From Pseudomonas ekonensis (GTDB taxonomy: Bacteria; Pseudomonadota; Gammaproteobacteria; Pseudomonadales; Pseudomonadaceae), in assembly GCF_019145435.1 (NCBI RefSeq), contig NZ_JAHSTS010000001.1, positions 271,001 through 335,000 of the forward strand: a stretch of 64,000 bases of DNA, written 5' to 3'. A program made the position numbers and the translations under genes. The notes under the pieces are model-generated. The model was not told where the DNA came from and searched no databases. It saw only the letters and a list, made by a program, of their open reading frames with translations. Shown here piece after piece: positions 30,156 to 41,788 of the stretch. Each line of letters begins with the position of its first letter. The first letter of the stretch is position 1.

Positions 30156-31820
30156 TCAGCCGCGGTGACGGCCGCGGAAGTAGTTGATCAGGCCTTGGGT
30201 GGACGGATCCTCGGCGGCGCTCTCTTCGCTGCCGACCAGGCGGTTGTAGACGCCCTTGCCCAGTTCCTTGCCCAGTTCCACGCCCCACTGGTCGAAGGCG
30301 TTGATGCCCCAGACCACGCTCTGCACGAACACCTTGTGTTCGTACATCGCCACCAGGGCGCCGAGACGGCGCGGGCTGATGCGTTCGACCACCAGGGTGT
30401 TGCTCGGACGGTTGCCCGGGATCACCTTGTGGGCGGCGAGCTTGTGCACCTGCTCTTCGCTCATGCCTTTGTCGCGCAGCTCGGCCTCGGCTTCGGCCAG
30501 GGTCTTGCCGAGCATCAGGGCCTGGCTCTGGGACAGACAGTTGGCGTACAGCCACTGGTGATGGTCGGACACCGGGTTGAAGCTGACGACCGGCACGATG
30601 AAGTCGGCCGGGATCAGCTGGGTGCCCTGGTGCAGCAACTGGTGATAGGCATGCTGGCCGTTGCAGCCGACGCCGCCCCAGATCACCGGACCGGTGTCGG
30701 TGGACACCGCAGTGCCGTCCTGGCGCACGCGCTTGCCGTTGGACTCCATGTCCAACTGTTGAAGGTGCTTGGTGATGTTGCGCAGGTAATGGTCGTACGG
30801 CAGGATCGCGTGGCTCTGCGCACCCCAGAAGTTGCCGTACCACACGCCGAGCAGGGCCAGCAGCACCGGCATGTTCTGTTCGAACGGGGCGCTCTGGAAG
30901 TGCTGGTCCATGGTGTAGGCGCCGGACAGCAGTTCCTTGAAGTTGGACATGCCGATGGCCAGGGCGATCGGCAGGCCGATGGCCGACCACAGCGAGTAGC
31001 GGCCGCCGACCCAGTCCCACATCGGGAAGATGTTCTCTTCGCGGATGCCGAACGCCACGGCCGCCGCGTTGTTGCTCGAAACGGCGATGAAGTGGCGGTG
31101 CAGTTCGGCTTCCGAACCGCCCTGGGCCAGGTACCAGGCGCGGGCGGCCTGGGCGTTCTTCAGGGTTTCGAGGGTGTTGAAGGATTTCGACGACACGATG
31201 AACAGCGTGGTTTCGGCCCGCAGCTTCTGGGTCAGGCCGTGGAACTCGCTGCCGTCGATGTTCGCCAGGTAGTGGCAACGCACGCCTTTCTGGGCGTAGG
31301 ACAGCAGGGCCTCGGAGACCAGCTCAGGGCCGAGGAACGAGCCGCCGATGCCGATGTTCACCACGTCGGTGATCGGCTTCTCGGTGTAGCCGCGCCACAG
31401 GCCGTCGTGGATGCGGCCCACCAGGTCGGTCATCTGGTTCAGCACCTTGTGCACGTCCGGCATCACGTTGACGCCGTTGACCGACAGCTTGTCGCCCACC
31501 GGGCGGCGCAGGGCGGTGTGCAGGGCAGGGCGGCCTTCGGAAGCGTTGACGATTTCGCCGTCGAACAGCGATTTGATCGCGCCCTTGAGGTCGACCTCAT
31601 CGGCCAGGCCCACCAGCAGGTCGCGGGTCTGGGCGTTGATCAGGTTCTTCGAATAGTCGAGAAACAGTCCGCAGCTGCTCAGGGTGAATTGGTTGAAGCG
31701 CTGCGGGTCGGCGTTGAAGGCTTCGCGCATGCTGAAATCCTGCATGGCTTGGCGGTGGTCTTTCAACGCTTGCCAGGCAGGCAGAGCGGTAACGTCATGA
31801 GGAGTGCGGTAGTACGCCAT
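30156..31820 (-). CDS. pgi: Glucose-6-phosphate isomerase
   Basis: 554 residues. The two PGI signatures are visible: [14 protein letters not shown] in the middle and the C-terminal [13 protein letters not shown]. The loop [16 protein letters not shown] holds substrate. The enzyme interconverts glucose-6-phosphate and fructose-6-phosphate; in pseudomonads, which lack 6-phosphofructokinase, it serves mainly the Entner-Doudoroff/gluconeogenic cycle. The 224 bases upstream, before panD, hold no other gene. Confidence 0.97.
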   Translation of the reverse strand: MAYYRTPHDVTALPAWQALKDHRQAMQDFSMREAFNADPQRFNQFTLSSCGLFLDYSKNLINAQTRDLLVGLADEVDLKGAIKSLFDGEIVNASEGRPALHTALRRPVGDKLSVNGVNVMPDVHKVLNQMTDLVGRIHDGLWRGYTEKPITDVVNIGIGGSFLGPELVSEALLSYAQKGVRCHYLANIDGSEFHGLTQKLRAETTLFIVSSKSFNTLETLKNAQAARAWYLAQGGSEAELHRHFIAVSSNNAAAVAFGIREENIFPMWDWVGGRYSLWSAIGLPIALAIGMSNFKELLSGAYTMDQHFQSAPFEQNMPVLLALLGVWYGNFWGAQSHAILPYDHYLRNITKHLQQLDMESNGKRVRQDGTAVSTDTGPVIWGGVGCNGQHAYHQLLHQGTQLIPADFIVPVVSFNPVSDHHQWLYANCLSQSQALMLGKTLAEAEAELRDKGMSEEQVHKLAAHKVIPGNRPSNTLVVERISPRRLGALVAMYEHKVFVQSVVWGINAFDQWGVELGKELGKGVYNRLVGSEESAAEDPSTQGLINYFRGRHRG

Positions 31821-32044
31821 CGCTGCGGTTTTCCTTTTTACTTGAACGGCCTTTGGTACACGGATCGAACCGCCAGGCCCGGTCAGGGCATGGGGTCAGC
31901 TGCGTTGACACGGTTTCATGGCGCAGGGCCAATACAGTAAACCCCGCGCTGCGATCTGTCTTGACTTTGTCTGACCCGTTTCCTGTACTTTTTTAACATC
32001 TGTCCAGGAAACGGCCGACGAACGGAAGGGCGGGGGCTGCCTGC

Positions 32045-32425
32045 TCAGGCGACCTGCACCGGGATGGCGTTGCTGGTGTGGCTCAGTTCGTTGCCCGGCG
32101 CCATGTAGAGCATGCGCGGCTTGAAGTTCACCAGTTCAGCTTCGCTGTAGTGGGCGTAGGCGCAAATGATCACGCGGTCGCCGACCTTGGCCTTGTGCGC
32201 GGCTGCGCCGTTGACCGAAATCATCCGCGAGCCTTCTTCGCCGCGGATCGCGTAGGTGGTGAAGCGTTCGCCGTTGTCGACGTTGTAGATCTGGATCTGC
32301 TCGTACTCACGGATGCCGGACAGGTCCAGCCATTCGCCGTCGATGGCGCAGGAACCTTCGTAATCGAGCACCGCGTGGGTGACTTCGGCGCGGTGCAGCT
32401 TGGCCTTGAGCATGATGGCGTGCAT
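32045..32425 (-). CDS. panD: Aspartate 1-decarboxylase, pyruvoyl enzyme
   Basis: 126 residues. The self-cleavage site is Gly24-Ser25 ([10 protein letters not shown]), which generates the pyruvoyl cofactor; the catalytic/binding residues Lys 9 and Tyr 58 ([10 protein letters not shown]) are in place. PanD makes beta-alanine from aspartate for pantothenate. The start at 32425 is standard. It is separated from panC by about 300 bases that include a REPIN. Confidence 0.96.
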   Translation of the reverse strand: MHAIMLKAKLHRAEVTHAVLDYEGSCAIDGEWLDLSGIREYEQIQIYNVDNGERFTTYAIRGEEGSRMISVNGAAAHKAKVGDRVIICAYAHYSEAELVNFKPRMLYMAPGNELSHTSNAIPVQVA

Positions 32426-32620
32426 GAGGGGTTCCCCTGGTCGGAATCGAACGGCAGGCAGTGTGCCCGAAGGGGGGGAGGGCGGCAATATGGCTGCGCG
32501 CCGGGCGTAGGCAGGTGGAAGTGGCCGGATCCCGGAGCGTTTCCGTAGACCCCGTCGTCAGCAGGCTGGCCACACAGGGGGCTTGGGTGGGTGCAGGATT
32601 TTTGGTCACCGCAAAACAAT

Positions 32621-32708
32621 GTGGGAGCGGGCCTGCTTGCGATGGCGGTCTGCCGGTCGCCGCTCAGGTCGGCTGACGGAAGGCCATCGCGGGCAGGCCC
32701 GCTCCCAC
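32621..32708. repeat. REPIN (two inverted REPs), 88 bp
   Basis: The left arm GTGGGAGCGGGCCTGCTTGC and right arm GCGGGCAGGCCCGCTCCCAC are near-perfect inverted copies. A degraded single copy lies at 32555-32580. It sits between panC and panD, on the 3' side of panC. Confidence 0.88.
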
Positions 32709-32723
32709 AAAGGATTACGGCGC

Positions 32724-33584
32724 TCAGGCCGGGGTGTCGAGGTTCAGGTGCAGGTTGTCGATCAAGCGGGTGGTGCCGAGGAACGCGGCCACCAGGATCA
32801 CCAGGTCGCGGTCGTTTGCCGTGGCCGGGCGCAGGGTCAGGGCGTGGCGGATCTCCAAGTAGTCCGGACGCAGGCCGGCGGCTTCCAGTTGCTTGAGCTG
32901 CGTCTGGATCAGTGCCGGGAAGTCACGCTCGCCTAGCTTGATCGACTCGGCGATGGCGCTCAGGGTGCGGTAGACCACCGGCGCCACGGCGCGCTGCTCT
33001 TCGCTGAGGAAACCGTTGCGCGAGGACAGCGCCAGGCCGTCGGCGGCACGCACGGTCGGTTCGCCGATGATCTGGATCGGCATGTTCAGGTCATGCACCA
33101 GCGCACGGATCACCGCCAGTTGCTGGAAGTCCTTCTGGCCGAAGATCGCCAGGTCCGGCTGCACCATGTTGAACAGCTTGCTGACCACGGTCGCCACGCC
33201 TTCGAAATGCCCCGGCCGGCTGGCGCCGCAAAGGCCTTCGGACAGTTGAGGCACGCTGACCCGGGTCTGTCCGGCCATGCCGTCGGGGTACATTTCCTCG
33301 ACGGTCGGGGCGAACAGCAGGTCGCAGCCGGCTTCCAGCAGTTTTTCCTGGTCCGCCGCCAGGGTGCGCGGGTACTTGTCGAGGTCTTCGCCGGCGCCGA
33401 ACTGCAGCGGGTTGACGAAAATGCTCGCGACCACGAAGTCCACCCGCTGGGTGGCCTTGGTGATCAGCGCGATGTGGCCGCTGTGCAGGTTGCCCATGGT
33501 CGGCACGAAGCCGATGCGCTTGCCTTCGCTGCGGGCGCGGGCCACGGCGGCGCGCAGTTCACGTACGGTTTTGACGGTGTTCAT
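32724..33584 (-). CDS. panC: Pantothenate synthetase
   Basis: 286 residues. The nucleotidyltransferase HIGH-like motif is [12 protein letters not shown], and the second conserved motif is [23 protein letters not shown] supplies the KMSKS-like loop. It condenses pantoate with beta-alanine using ATP. The ATG overlaps the panB stop by 4 bases, so panB-panC are coupled. Confidence 0.97.
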   Translation of the reverse strand: MNTVKTVRELRAAVARARSEGKRIGFVPTMGNLHSGHIALITKATQRVDFVVASIFVNPLQFGAGEDLDKYPRTLAADQEKLLEAGCDLLFAPTVEEMYPDGMAGQTRVSVPQLSEGLCGASRPGHFEGVATVVSKLFNMVQPDLAIFGQKDFQQLAVIRALVHDLNMPIQIIGEPTVRAADGLALSSRNGFLSEEQRAVAPVVYRTLSAIAESIKLGERDFPALIQTQLKQLEAAGLRPDYLEIRHALTLRPATANDRDLVILVAAFLGTTRLIDNLHLNLDTPA

Positions 33585-34381
33585 GCGGAGAATCCGTGTT
33601 CGATGCCTGGGAACGTGGCGGCTTTGACTTCAGTGACGTAGGCCTTCAGGGCGTTCTGGATGCTGTCCTGGCCGTCCATGAAGTTCTTCACGAACTTCGG
33701 CACGCGGCCGCTGATCGACAGGCCGAGCATGTCGTGCAGCACCAGCACCTGGCCGTCGGTGGCGTTGCCGGCGCCGATGCCGATCACCGGGATCTTCACC
33801 GCCTGGCTGATTTCGGCGGCCAGTTCGCTCGGCACGCATTCGAGCAGCAGCATGGCCGCGCCGGCCTGCTCCAGCGAGATGGCGTCGGCGCGCATCTGCC
33901 GCGCCTGGTTCTCGTTGCGGCCCTGCACCTTGTAGCCGCCGAGGATGTTCACCGCTTGCGGGGTCAGGCCCATGTGCGCGCACACCGGAACGCCGCGCTC
34001 GGCCAGCAGGCGGATCGACTCCGCCAGCCACAGGGCGCCTTCGACCTTGACCATGTGCGCGCCGGCCTGCATCAGCATGGCGCTGTTGGTCATGGTCTGT
34101 TCCAGGGTGGCGTTGGCCATGAACGGCAGATCCGCCAGGATCAGGGCATCGGTGTTGCCGCGCTTGACGCTGGCGACGTGGTAGGCCATTTCCGCAGTGG
34201 TCACCGGCAGGGTGCTGTCGTGGCCCTGCAAGACCATGCCGAGGGAATCGCCCACCAGCAGCACTTCGACACCGGCCTCGTTGCAGGCGTGGGCGAAGGT
34301 CGCGTCATAGCAGGTCAGCATGGTGATCTTTTCACCTTTCTGCTTGAGGCTCTGGAGCGTGGTCAGGGTGATGGCTGGCAT
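33581..34381 (-). CDS. panB: 3-methyl-2-oxobutanoate hydroxymethyltransferase
   Basis: 266 residues, TIM-barrel. The Mg-binding and substrate motifs are [21 protein letters not shown] (Asp 45 region) and [17 protein letters not shown] and [17 protein letters not shown] follow. PanB transfers a one-carbon unit from methylene-tetrahydrofolate to alpha-ketoisovalerate, a product of the ilv genes also in this window. It is first of the panB-panC pair. Confidence 0.97.
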   Translation of the reverse strand: MPAITLTTLQSLKQKGEKITMLTCYDATFAHACNEAGVEVLLVGDSLGMVLQGHDSTLPVTTAEMAYHVASVKRGNTDALILADLPFMANATLEQTMTNSAMLMQAGAHMVKVEGALWLAESIRLLAERGVPVCAHMGLTPQAVNILGGYKVQGRNENQARQMRADAISLEQAGAAMLLLECVPSELAAEISQAVKIPVIGIGAGNATDGQVLVLHDMLGLSISGRVPKFVKNFMDGQDSIQNALKAYVTEVKAATFPGIEHGFSA

Positions 34382-34562
34382 GTAAGAAATCCTCGTTCAG
34401 GCGCATTGGAAACTGCTGCGGGTAACGCGCGTGATTCGTCATCTATTCAGGCGCACGCTCTTTTGTCGTGCTTATAAGGCCTGGATTGCGCCCTTGTGCG
34501 CCGGGTTGGCGGCAGCGGGACGCCTATAGTCGTGATGAGAACCCAGGAAGTCAATTACGTGT

Positions 34563-34601
34563 GTTACCGCATTGTTACGACGGGAGTGTTACCGGCGTTA
34601 C
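34563..34601. promoter_or_regulatory. Cluster of four GTTAC words
   Basis: GTTAC occurs at 34563, 34574, 34588 and 34597, all in the same orientation; three read TGTTAC or GTTACC. The word is the half-site of the CbrB palindrome seen at 37302, but here it is never inverted at the right distance. A regulator-binding array is possible. Confidence 0.3.
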
Positions 34602-34697
34602 TGATGCGATTCAGCGGTGCGGCAGGTCTGGGCTGCCGTTTTTTTGTCCTACAAAAATGGCGGTGGCAGGCGCGGCGTGGCCGTCGGCCGGGATCCC

Positions 34698-34726
34698 GTC
34701 GGGAGCCAGCCTGCTGGCGATGACGT
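34698..34726. repeat. Single REP element
   Basis: The GGGAGCCAGCCTGCTGGCGATG core lies 38 bases from the folK stop, with the same stem family as the REP at 12911. Confidence 0.6.
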
Positions 34727-34763
34727 CAGCCCGGGTCACCCTGGGCCGGGCGAGGGAAAAGGG

Positions 34764-35240
34764 TCAGAGGCGTTCGAGGCCGGTGAACGGGCAGGCCGCC
34801 AGCAGCTCGGCCAGGGTGCGGCCGTCGGCCAGGCGCAGCTCCTTGGGCGCCAGCTCCGCCAGGGGGTACAGGACGAACGCGCGTTCCTGCATGTGGTAGT
34901 GCGGCACCTTGAGGCGGGGCTCGTCGATCAGCCGGTCGCCGAACAGCAGGATGTCCAGGTCCAGCGTGCGCGGGCCCCAGCGTTCCAGGCGTTCGCGGCC
35001 CTGATCGTTTTCGATGGCTTGCAGGGCGTCGAGCAGTTCCAGGGGGGAGAGCGAGCTGTCCAGCGCCGCCACGGCGTTGGTGTAGCGCGGCTGGCCCGGC
35101 AGCAGCGAATCGCTTTGGTAGAACGCCGAGACGCCGGCCAGTGCGGTGGCGGGCAGGTGCGCCAGCGCGTCGAGCGCGCTGCGCAATTGCTCGGCCGGGT
35201 CAGCCAGGTTGCTGCCCATGCCGATGTAGACGCGTTCCAT
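34764..35240 (-). CDS. folK: Dihydropteridine pyrophosphokinase
   Basis: 158 residues. The HPPK signature RWGPRTLDLDILLFGD holds the Mg-binding aspartates; the N-terminal VYIGMGSNLADP and YTNAVAAL are typical. It transfers pyrophosphate from ATP to 6-hydroxymethyl-dihydropterin for folate synthesis. It starts 3 bases after the pcnB stop, so pcnB-folK form one operon. Confidence 0.96.
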   Translation of the reverse strand: MERVYIGMGSNLADPAEQLRSALDALAHLPATALAGVSAFYQSDSLLPGQPRYTNAVAALDSSLSPLELLDALQAIENDQGRERLERWGPRTLDLDILLFGDRLIDEPRLKVPHYHMQERAFVLYPLAELAPKELRLADGRTLAELLAACPFTGLERL

Positions 35241-35243
35241 GCC

Positions 35244-36626
35244 TTATTCGCCCGCCGCGCTCTTGCGCTTGGCGTTGCTGCGACGGCGCTTGCGCGGTGC
35301 GCCGCCGGTGCCGTCGTCCTTGCCGCTGAGTTCGCGGATCATGTCCCGGCGCCCGCTGTCGTTGGCGTCCTGGTAGTCGGTCCACCATTCGCCCAGGCCG
35401 TCGGTCTGCTCGCCGGCGCTTTCGCGCAGCAGCAGGAAGTCGTAGCCGGCGCGAAAGCGCGGGTTGTCCAGCAGCAGGTCGGCGCGTTTGCCGCTGCGCC
35501 GCGGCAGGCGCTCCTGCATGTCCCAGATCTCGCGGATCGGCATCGTGAAGCGCTTCGGAATGGCGATGCGCTGGCATTGCTCGGCAATCAGCTCGTGGGC
35601 CGCTTCCTGCATCGCCGGAATCGGCGGCATGCCCCGTTCCTGAAGGCGCAGCACGCGGGCCGGCAGGGCGGGCCACAGCAGGGCGGCGAACAGGAACGCC
35701 GGGGTCACCGGCTTGTTCTGCTTGATCCGCAGGTCGGTGTTGGTCAGGGCTTCGCTGATCAGCGTGTGGGTGTATTCCGGGTTGTGCTCCAGCGCGTCGG
35801 CGCTGGCCGGGAACAGCGGTTCGAACAGTTGCAGGTCGACCAGCATTTCATAGGTGATCGCACCGTGGCCGGAGAGGAACAGCTTGAGCACTTCCTCGAA
35901 CAGGCGGGCCGACGGGATCTCGCGCAGCATCGGCGCCAGGTCGCGGATCGGCTGGACGGTGTGCTTCTCGATGCCGAAATTGAGCTTGGCGGCGAAGCGC
36001 ACGGCCCGCAGCATCCGCACCGGGTCTTCCTGGTAGCGCTGCACCGGGTCGCCGATCAGGCGGATCAGGTGGTTGCGGATATCGTGCACGCCGTTGGCGT
36101 AGTCGAGGATGCGCTCGCTGACCGGATCGTAATACAGGGCATTGATGGTGAAGTCGCGGCGTTGCGCGTCTTCTTCCAGGGTGCCGTAGACGTTGTCGCG
36201 CAGGATGCGCCCGCTTTCGTTGCGCGAGGACTGGTTGCTGTCTTCGTCGTCTTCGTTTTGCGGGTGGTTGGCGCGGAAGGTCGCGACCTCGATGATCTCG
36301 CGGCCGAAATGGATATGCACCAGCTTGAAGCGGCGGCCGATGATCCGCGCATTGCGGAATTCGGCCCGGACCTGCTCGGGGGTGGCGCTGGTGGCCACGT
36401 CGAAGTCCTTGGGCGTGATGCCCAGCAGCATGTCGCGCACGCAGCCGCCGACCAGGTAGGCCTGGTAGCCGGCGCTCTGCAGACGTTCGACGATGTTGAC
36501 CGCATAACGGCTGAATTGCGCCTTCTGCAGCGAATGTTGGCCGCTGTTGAGGACTTCAGGCGTGCTACGGATGTGTTGCGTACGACGCAGGGGCGTTCGA
36601 AATGACTGGAACAGCTTCTTCAGCAT
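35244..36626 (-). CDS. pcnB: Poly(A) polymerase I
   Basis: 460 residues. The class II nucleotidyltransferase head is YLVGGCVRDMLLGITPKDFDVATSATP, followed by RRFKLVHIHFG and RDFTINALYYD. The C-terminus is strongly basic (RKRRRSNAKRKS), as in bacterial poly(A) polymerases, which distinguishes it from CCA-adding enzyme. It adds A tails that speed RNA decay. The ATG at 36626 is preferred over a GTG 9 bases earlier. crcZ lies immediately upstream on the same strand, as in other Pseudomonas. Confidence 0.93.
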   Translation of the reverse strand: MLKKLFQSFRTPLRRTQHIRSTPEVLNSGQHSLQKAQFSRYAVNIVERLQSAGYQAYLVGGCVRDMLLGITPKDFDVATSATPEQVRAEFRNARIIGRRFKLVHIHFGREIIEVATFRANHPQNEDDEDSNQSSRNESGRILRDNVYGTLEEDAQRRDFTINALYYDPVSERILDYANGVHDIRNHLIRLIGDPVQRYQEDPVRMLRAVRFAAKLNFGIEKHTVQPIRDLAPMLREIPSARLFEEVLKLFLSGHGAITYEMLVDLQLFEPLFPASADALEHNPEYTHTLISEALTNTDLRIKQNKPVTPAFLFAALLWPALPARVLRLQERGMPPIPAMQEAAHELIAEQCQRIAIPKRFTMPIREIWDMQERLPRRSGKRADLLLDNPRFRAGYDFLLLRESAGEQTDGLGEWWTDYQDANDSGRRDMIRELSGKDDGTGGAPRKRRRSNAKRKSAAGE

Positions 36627-36809
36627 GGGATGCACTGTTTGAAGGAATGTTCGGCCTTACCGGGGAATGGCCGCATGATGGGCGGGGATTCTAGCATTTA
36701 GTCGGTGAATGGTGTAGGACGCAGCGGATTTGAGCTGCAGGCCGCGGTCCAGGGCGTTCGGAGCCGCAATTTCTGAGGAGGGATCGCCACGGCGGACGTC
36801 AAGGTGACA

Positions 36810-37177
36810 GAAACTACAAGGGGAGCCGAAGCTCCCCAAGAAGTAGTTGCGTGCTCTTTTTATTTTTGATTCGGGCTTCTTGTTTTTGTTGAGCGCCCTC
36901 GTCATGAGGTTTTCCCTTCATGACCCTCCCAGTCGGGAGCCAAGAGCAAACGGATTGCTTTGGTCGCTGAGTTGCAGTGATCTTGCGATCCAACCAGTGC
37001 AGGCTCTGTCTCAAGACAGTTTTTGTTGTTCTCGGCCTGGTCGTGGGACGAATCCCAAATACAACGCCTCTCCAAAAGAATCAGTTAGCTGCGCCTCTCG
37101 CCGTCTTGTTTTTATTGTGCGTGAGTCGATTCGTCTTATTTTTATTGTCTTATGCATTGCTTGTTATTGTTCTTGTA
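36810..37177 (-). ncRNA. crcZ: CrcZ catabolite-repression sRNA
   Basis: A roughly 368-base non-coding stretch between cbrB and pcnB, the known site of crcZ in Pseudomonas. The minus strand carries a series of A-rich Hfq-type CA motifs: ACAAGAACAATAACAAG at the 5' end, then GACAATAAAAATAAGACG, CACAATAAAAACAAGACG, AACAACAAAAACTG and CAACAAAAACAAG. It begins about 12 bases after a sigma54 promoter and ends at a GC-rich hairpin. CrcZ sequesters Hfq/Crc and so relieves catabolite repression. The exact 5' end is estimated from promoter spacing. Confidence 0.9.
36811..36838 (-). terminator. Terminator of crcZ
   Basis: GGGGAGC-TTCG-GCTCCCC (minus strand, 36837-36820) is followed by TTGTAGTTTC. The 7-bp GC-rich stem with UUCG tetraloop is very stable although the T tract is broken. 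Confidence 0.8.
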
Positions 37178-37187
37178 CCAAACATAT

Positions 37188-37204
37188 AGCAGGTGCCGTG
37201 CCAA
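37188..37204 (-). promoter_or_regulatory. Sigma54 promoter of crcZ
   Basis: The minus strand reads TTGGCAC-GGCACC-TGCT, with GG and GC separated by 10 bases. The CbrB site at 37302-37327 lies about 100 bases further upstream. Confidence 0.88.
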
Positions 37205-37262
37205 CTTTTGCGATCCCCAATAAAACAAGGGGTTAGGACGGCTCGGCAGGTTTCTGAGGGCG

Positions 37263-37300
37263 AAAAAAAGCCGGGGTTTCGTTACCGATAACCCCGGCTT
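37263..37300 (-). terminator. Terminator of cbrB
   Basis: AAGCCGGGGTT / AACCCCGGCTT is followed by seven T residues on the minus strand, about 75 bases past the cbrB stop. It separates cbrB from crcZ. Confidence 0.9.
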
Positions 37301-37301
37301 C

Positions 37302-37327
37302 TGTTACGTGAAATGGCTGAGGTAACA
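37302..37327. promoter_or_regulatory. CbrB binding site, TGTTAC-N14-GTAACA
   Basis: An exact palindrome TGTTAC at 37302-37307 and GTAACA at 37322-37327, the reported CbrB upstream activator consensus. It lies between the cbrB stop and the crcZ promoter, directly beside the cbrB terminator. Confidence 0.8.
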
Positions 37328-37346
37328 GTTTTCTCAGCCTTTCAAC

Positions 37347-37372
37347 GGTTACCCGCACCCTCGACAGGTAAC
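37347..37372. promoter_or_regulatory. Second CbrB-type site, GGTTAC-N14-GGTAAC
   Basis: A weaker copy of the 37302 palindrome that ends 3 bases before the cbrB stop codon at 37375. Two sites at 45-base spacing, about four helical turns, would allow cooperative binding. Confidence 0.55.
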
Positions 37373-37374
37373 GT

Positions 37375-38811
<1,437 letters not shown>

Positions 38812-38833
38812 TGATTCGATACTCTCGACGGTC

Positions 38834-41788
38834 TCAGTTCACAGCGGACGTCGCTTCGACATGGCGCGGCAAAGTCACCCGGATACGGGTGCCGCGCTGG
38901 CTCTGTACATCAGCCGGGCTGTCGATGGTGATTTGTCCATAATGCTCTTCAACGATGGAATAGACCAGTGCAAGGCCCAGGCCGGTGCCTTCGCCAGGGT
39001 CCTTGGTGGTGAAGAAAGGTTCGAACAACCGGTCCATGATGCTCGACGGAATGCCGCTGCCTTCGTCTTCCACGATCAGGTCGACCGTGTGTTCGTAGGC
39101 TTCGCTCCTGACCCGCACCGCACTGCCGGCAGGCGAGGCGTCACGGGCGTTGGACAGCAGGTTGATCAATACCTGGGCGAGCCGCTGCGGGTCGCCTTCG
39201 ACCCAATGGTCCGGGTCGCACAGGTTGAAGAACTGAACTTCGAAGTTGCGCCGGTTCAAGGCTAGAAGACCGATGGCGTCCTGCGCCACTTCCGCCAGAC
39301 AGACGGGTTCGTCGCTGTGCTGATGGCTGCCGGCGTGGGCGAAGCTCATCAGGGACTGGACGATGCGCGACACGCGCTTGGTCTGTTCGAGGATCTGGCC
39401 GCTGATTTCCGTCAGTTCGCCGTCCTCTTCGCGCTCCTCGCGCAGGTTCTGCGCCAGGCAAGCGATGCCGGTGATCGGGTTGCCGATTTCGTGGGCCACG
39501 CCGGCCGCCAGGCGACCGATGCTGGCCAGGCGTTCGGAGTGCACCAGCTTGTCTTCGAGCATCTGGGTTTCGGTCAGGTCCTCGACCAGCAGCACCAGGC
39601 CGCTGTTGCCCGGCGCCAGCGGTTCGTCGATGGCCGCCTTGTGCAGGTTCAGCCAGCGGGTCTGGCCGTCGAGGGCCAGGTGCTGCTTGTGCAGGTGCTC
39701 GTCCGGCACGTTGATGAAGCCTTGCAGCAGTTCCTTCCACGGGTTGGCGATGGTGCCCAGACGCGAGCCGACCACCCGTTGCGCCGCGATCCCGGTCAGT
39801 TCCTCCATGGCCTTGTTCCACATCAGGATCTCCTGATCCTTGGCCAGCGAGCAGACGCCCATCGGCAGTTCCTGCAGGGTCTGGCGGTGGTAGCGGCGCA
39901 GGGCGTCGAGCTCGGCTGCCAGCCCGGTGAGGCGGGAGTGGTAGTCCTCGAGGCGGCTTTCGATGAAGTGGATGTCTTCGGTGACGTAGTTTTCGCCGCC
40001 GGCCTTGTAGGGCAGGAAGGTTTCGACCATGTCCTGGGCCACGCTGGGCCCCATCAGGCCGGACAGGTTCGCTTCGATGCGGTCGCGCAGGCGGCGCAGG
40101 GCGTAGGGGCGGCGCTCGTCGAACGGCAGGTAGAGGTCGCGCAGGGCCTGTTCGACTTCCTTCTGCGCGGCCTTGGCGCCCAGCGGCTTGGCCAGTTGCG
40201 TGGCGAACTCCTGCGGCGAGGCGGCGTGCAGTTCCCGGCGCTGCGGACGGCGCACGTTGTCCACGGCGCAGGCTTCGGCGGCGCTGGCCTCTTCGGGGCT
40301 GGCGTTGGTGAACAGCGAGATCAGGGTGAACATCAGGACGTTGGCCGCCAGCGAGGCGATGGCCGCCATGTGCCAGCTGGTGTCGTCCAGCACGTAGATC
40401 ATGTTCAGCAGCGGGATGTAGAAGCCCTGCAGGTTGCCGACCAGCGGCAGCAGCATGGTCACCACCCACACCAGCACCCCCGCCAGCAGGCCGGCGATGA
40501 AACCGCGGCGGTTGGCGGTCGGCCAGTACAGCACCGACAGCACGCCGGGCAGGAACTGCAGGGTGGCGACGAAGGCCACGATGCCGAGGTTGGCCAGGTC
40601 CTGGCCCGGGCCGAGCATCAGGTAGAAGCAGAAGCCGGCCATGATGATCGCGACGATCAGCGCCCGGCGCGTCCATTTCAGCCAGCGGTAGATGTTGCCT
40701 TCGGCCGGCGGCTGGTAGAGCGGCAGCACCAGGTGGTTGAGCGCCATCCCGGACAGGGCCAGGGTGGTGACGATGATCAGCCCGCTGGCCGCCGACAGGC
40801 CGCCGACGTAAGCCAGCAGCGCCAGCGCCTTGCTGTCGGCGGCGATGCCGATGCCGAGGGTGAAGTATTCGGGGTTGGTGGTGGCGCCCAGCTTGAGCCC
40901 GGCCCAGAGGATCAGCGGCACCGCCAGGCTCATCAGCAGCAGGAACAGCGGCAGGCCCCAGCTCGCGCTCACCAGCGAGCGGGGGTTGAGGTTCTCGGTG
41001 AAGGTCATGTGATACATGTGCGGCATCACGATGGCCGAGGCGAAGAACACCAGCAGCAGGGTGCGCCACGGGCCTTCCTGCAGCGGCGTGTGCAGGGCGG
41101 CGAGGGCGGTCTGGTTCTGCAGCAGCCACAGCTCCAACTGCTGCGGGCCGTCGAACACGCCGTACAGCGCGTAGAGGCCGACGCCGCCCAGGGCCACCAG
41201 TTTGATCACCGATTCGAAGGCGATCGCGAACACCAGGCCTTCGTGCTTCTCGCGGGTGGCGATGTGCCGGGAGCCGAAGAAGATCGTGAACAGGATGATC
41301 AGCGCACAGAACGCCAGGGCCACGCGGTTCTGCACCGGCTCGCCGGTGAGGGTGCCGATGGAGTCGGCCACGGCCTGGATCTGCAGCGCCAGCAGCGGCA
41401 GCACGCCGATCAGCATGAAGATCGTGGTCAGTGCGCCGGCCCAGGTGCTGCGGAAGCGGAAGGCGAACAGGTCCGCCAGCGACGACAGCTGATAGGTGCG
41501 GGTGATCTTGAGGATCGGGTACAGCAGCACCGGCGCCAGCAGGAACGCGCCGGAGACTCCCAGGTAACTGGACAGGAACCCGTAGCCATACTGATAGGCC
41601 AGGCCGACCGTGCCGTAGAACGCCCAGGCGCTGGCATAGACCCCCAGCGACAAGGTGTAGGTCAGCGGATGGCGAATGATCGCCCGCGGGATCATGCCCC
41701 GTTCGCTGATCCAGGCCACGCCGAACAGCACCGCCAGGTACGCGGCGCTGATCAGGATCATCTGGGTCAGGCTAAAGCTCATCGGCAT
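38834..41788 (-). CDS. cbrA: Hybrid transporter-sensor kinase CbrA
   Basis: 984 residues. The N-terminal half (about 1-500) is a sodium:solute-symporter-like module with about 13 membrane helices. It is followed by a linker/STAC region, a PAS domain ([31 protein letters not shown]), an H-box [20 protein letters not shown] and an ATPase with [18 protein letters not shown]. CbrA senses nutrient state (histidine transport is reported for relatives) and phosphorylates CbrB. Starts at 41788 or 41782 are possible; both overlap cbrX, implying translational coupling. Confidence 0.95.
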   Translation of the reverse strand: MPMSFSLTQMILISAAYLAVLFGVAWISERGMIPRAIIRHPLTYTLSLGVYASAWAFYGTVGLAYQYGYGFLSSYLGVSGAFLLAPVLLYPILKITRTYQLSSLADLFAFRFRSTWAGALTTIFMLIGVLPLLALQIQAVADSIGTLTGEPVQNRVALAFCALIILFTIFFGSRHIATREKHEGLVFAIAFESVIKLVALGGVGLYALYGVFDGPQQLELWLLQNQTALAALHTPLQEGPWRTLLLVFFASAIVMPHMYHMTFTENLNPRSLVSASWGLPLFLLLMSLAVPLILWAGLKLGATTNPEYFTLGIGIAADSKALALLAYVGGLSAASGLIIVTTLALSGMALNHLVLPLYQPPAEGNIYRWLKWTRRALIVAIIMAGFCFYLMLGPGQDLANLGIVAFVATLQFLPGVLSVLYWPTANRRGFIAGLLAGVLVWVVTMLLPLVGNLQGFYIPLLNMIYVLDDTSWHMAAIASLAANVLMFTLISLFTNASPEEASAAEACAVDNVRRPQRRELHAASPQEFATQLAKPLGAKAAQKEVEQALRDLYLPFDERRPYALRRLRDRIEANLSGLMGPSVAQDMVETFLPYKAGGENYVTEDIHFIESRLEDYHSRLTGLAAELDALRRYHRQTLQELPMGVCSLAKDQEILMWNKAMEELTGIAAQRVVGSRLGTIANPWKELLQGFINVPDEHLHKQHLALDGQTRWLNLHKAAIDEPLAPGNSGLVLLVEDLTETQMLEDKLVHSERLASIGRLAAGVAHEIGNPITGIACLAQNLREEREEDGELTEISGQILEQTKRVSRIVQSLMSFAHAGSHQHSDEPVCLAEVAQDAIGLLALNRRNFEVQFFNLCDPDHWVEGDPQRLAQVLINLLSNARDASPAGSAVRVRSEAYEHTVDLIVEDEGSGIPSSIMDRLFEPFFTTKDPGEGTGLGLALVYSIVEEHYGQITIDSPADVQSQRGTRIRVTLPRHVEATSAVN

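Larger units (their letters stand above)
34382..34763. other. Non-coding region between panB and folK
   Basis: About 380 bases with no credible gene. It includes the panB promoter region (minus strand), four direct GTTAC words at 34563-34601, an inverted repeat TTTTTTGT-CCT-ACAAAAA near 34636-34660 and a single REP at 34698-34726 close to the folK stop. Confidence 0.6.

Noticed and set aside
34563..34601. GTTAC words considered as a CRISPR-like or iteron array
   Set aside because: Only 5-base units with irregular steps and no cas or rep gene; retained only as a weak regulatory observation.
36847..37236. 129-codon open frame on the plus strand in the cbrB-pcnB gap
   Set aside because: It is antisense to crcZ, whose motifs, promoter and terminator explain the sequence.
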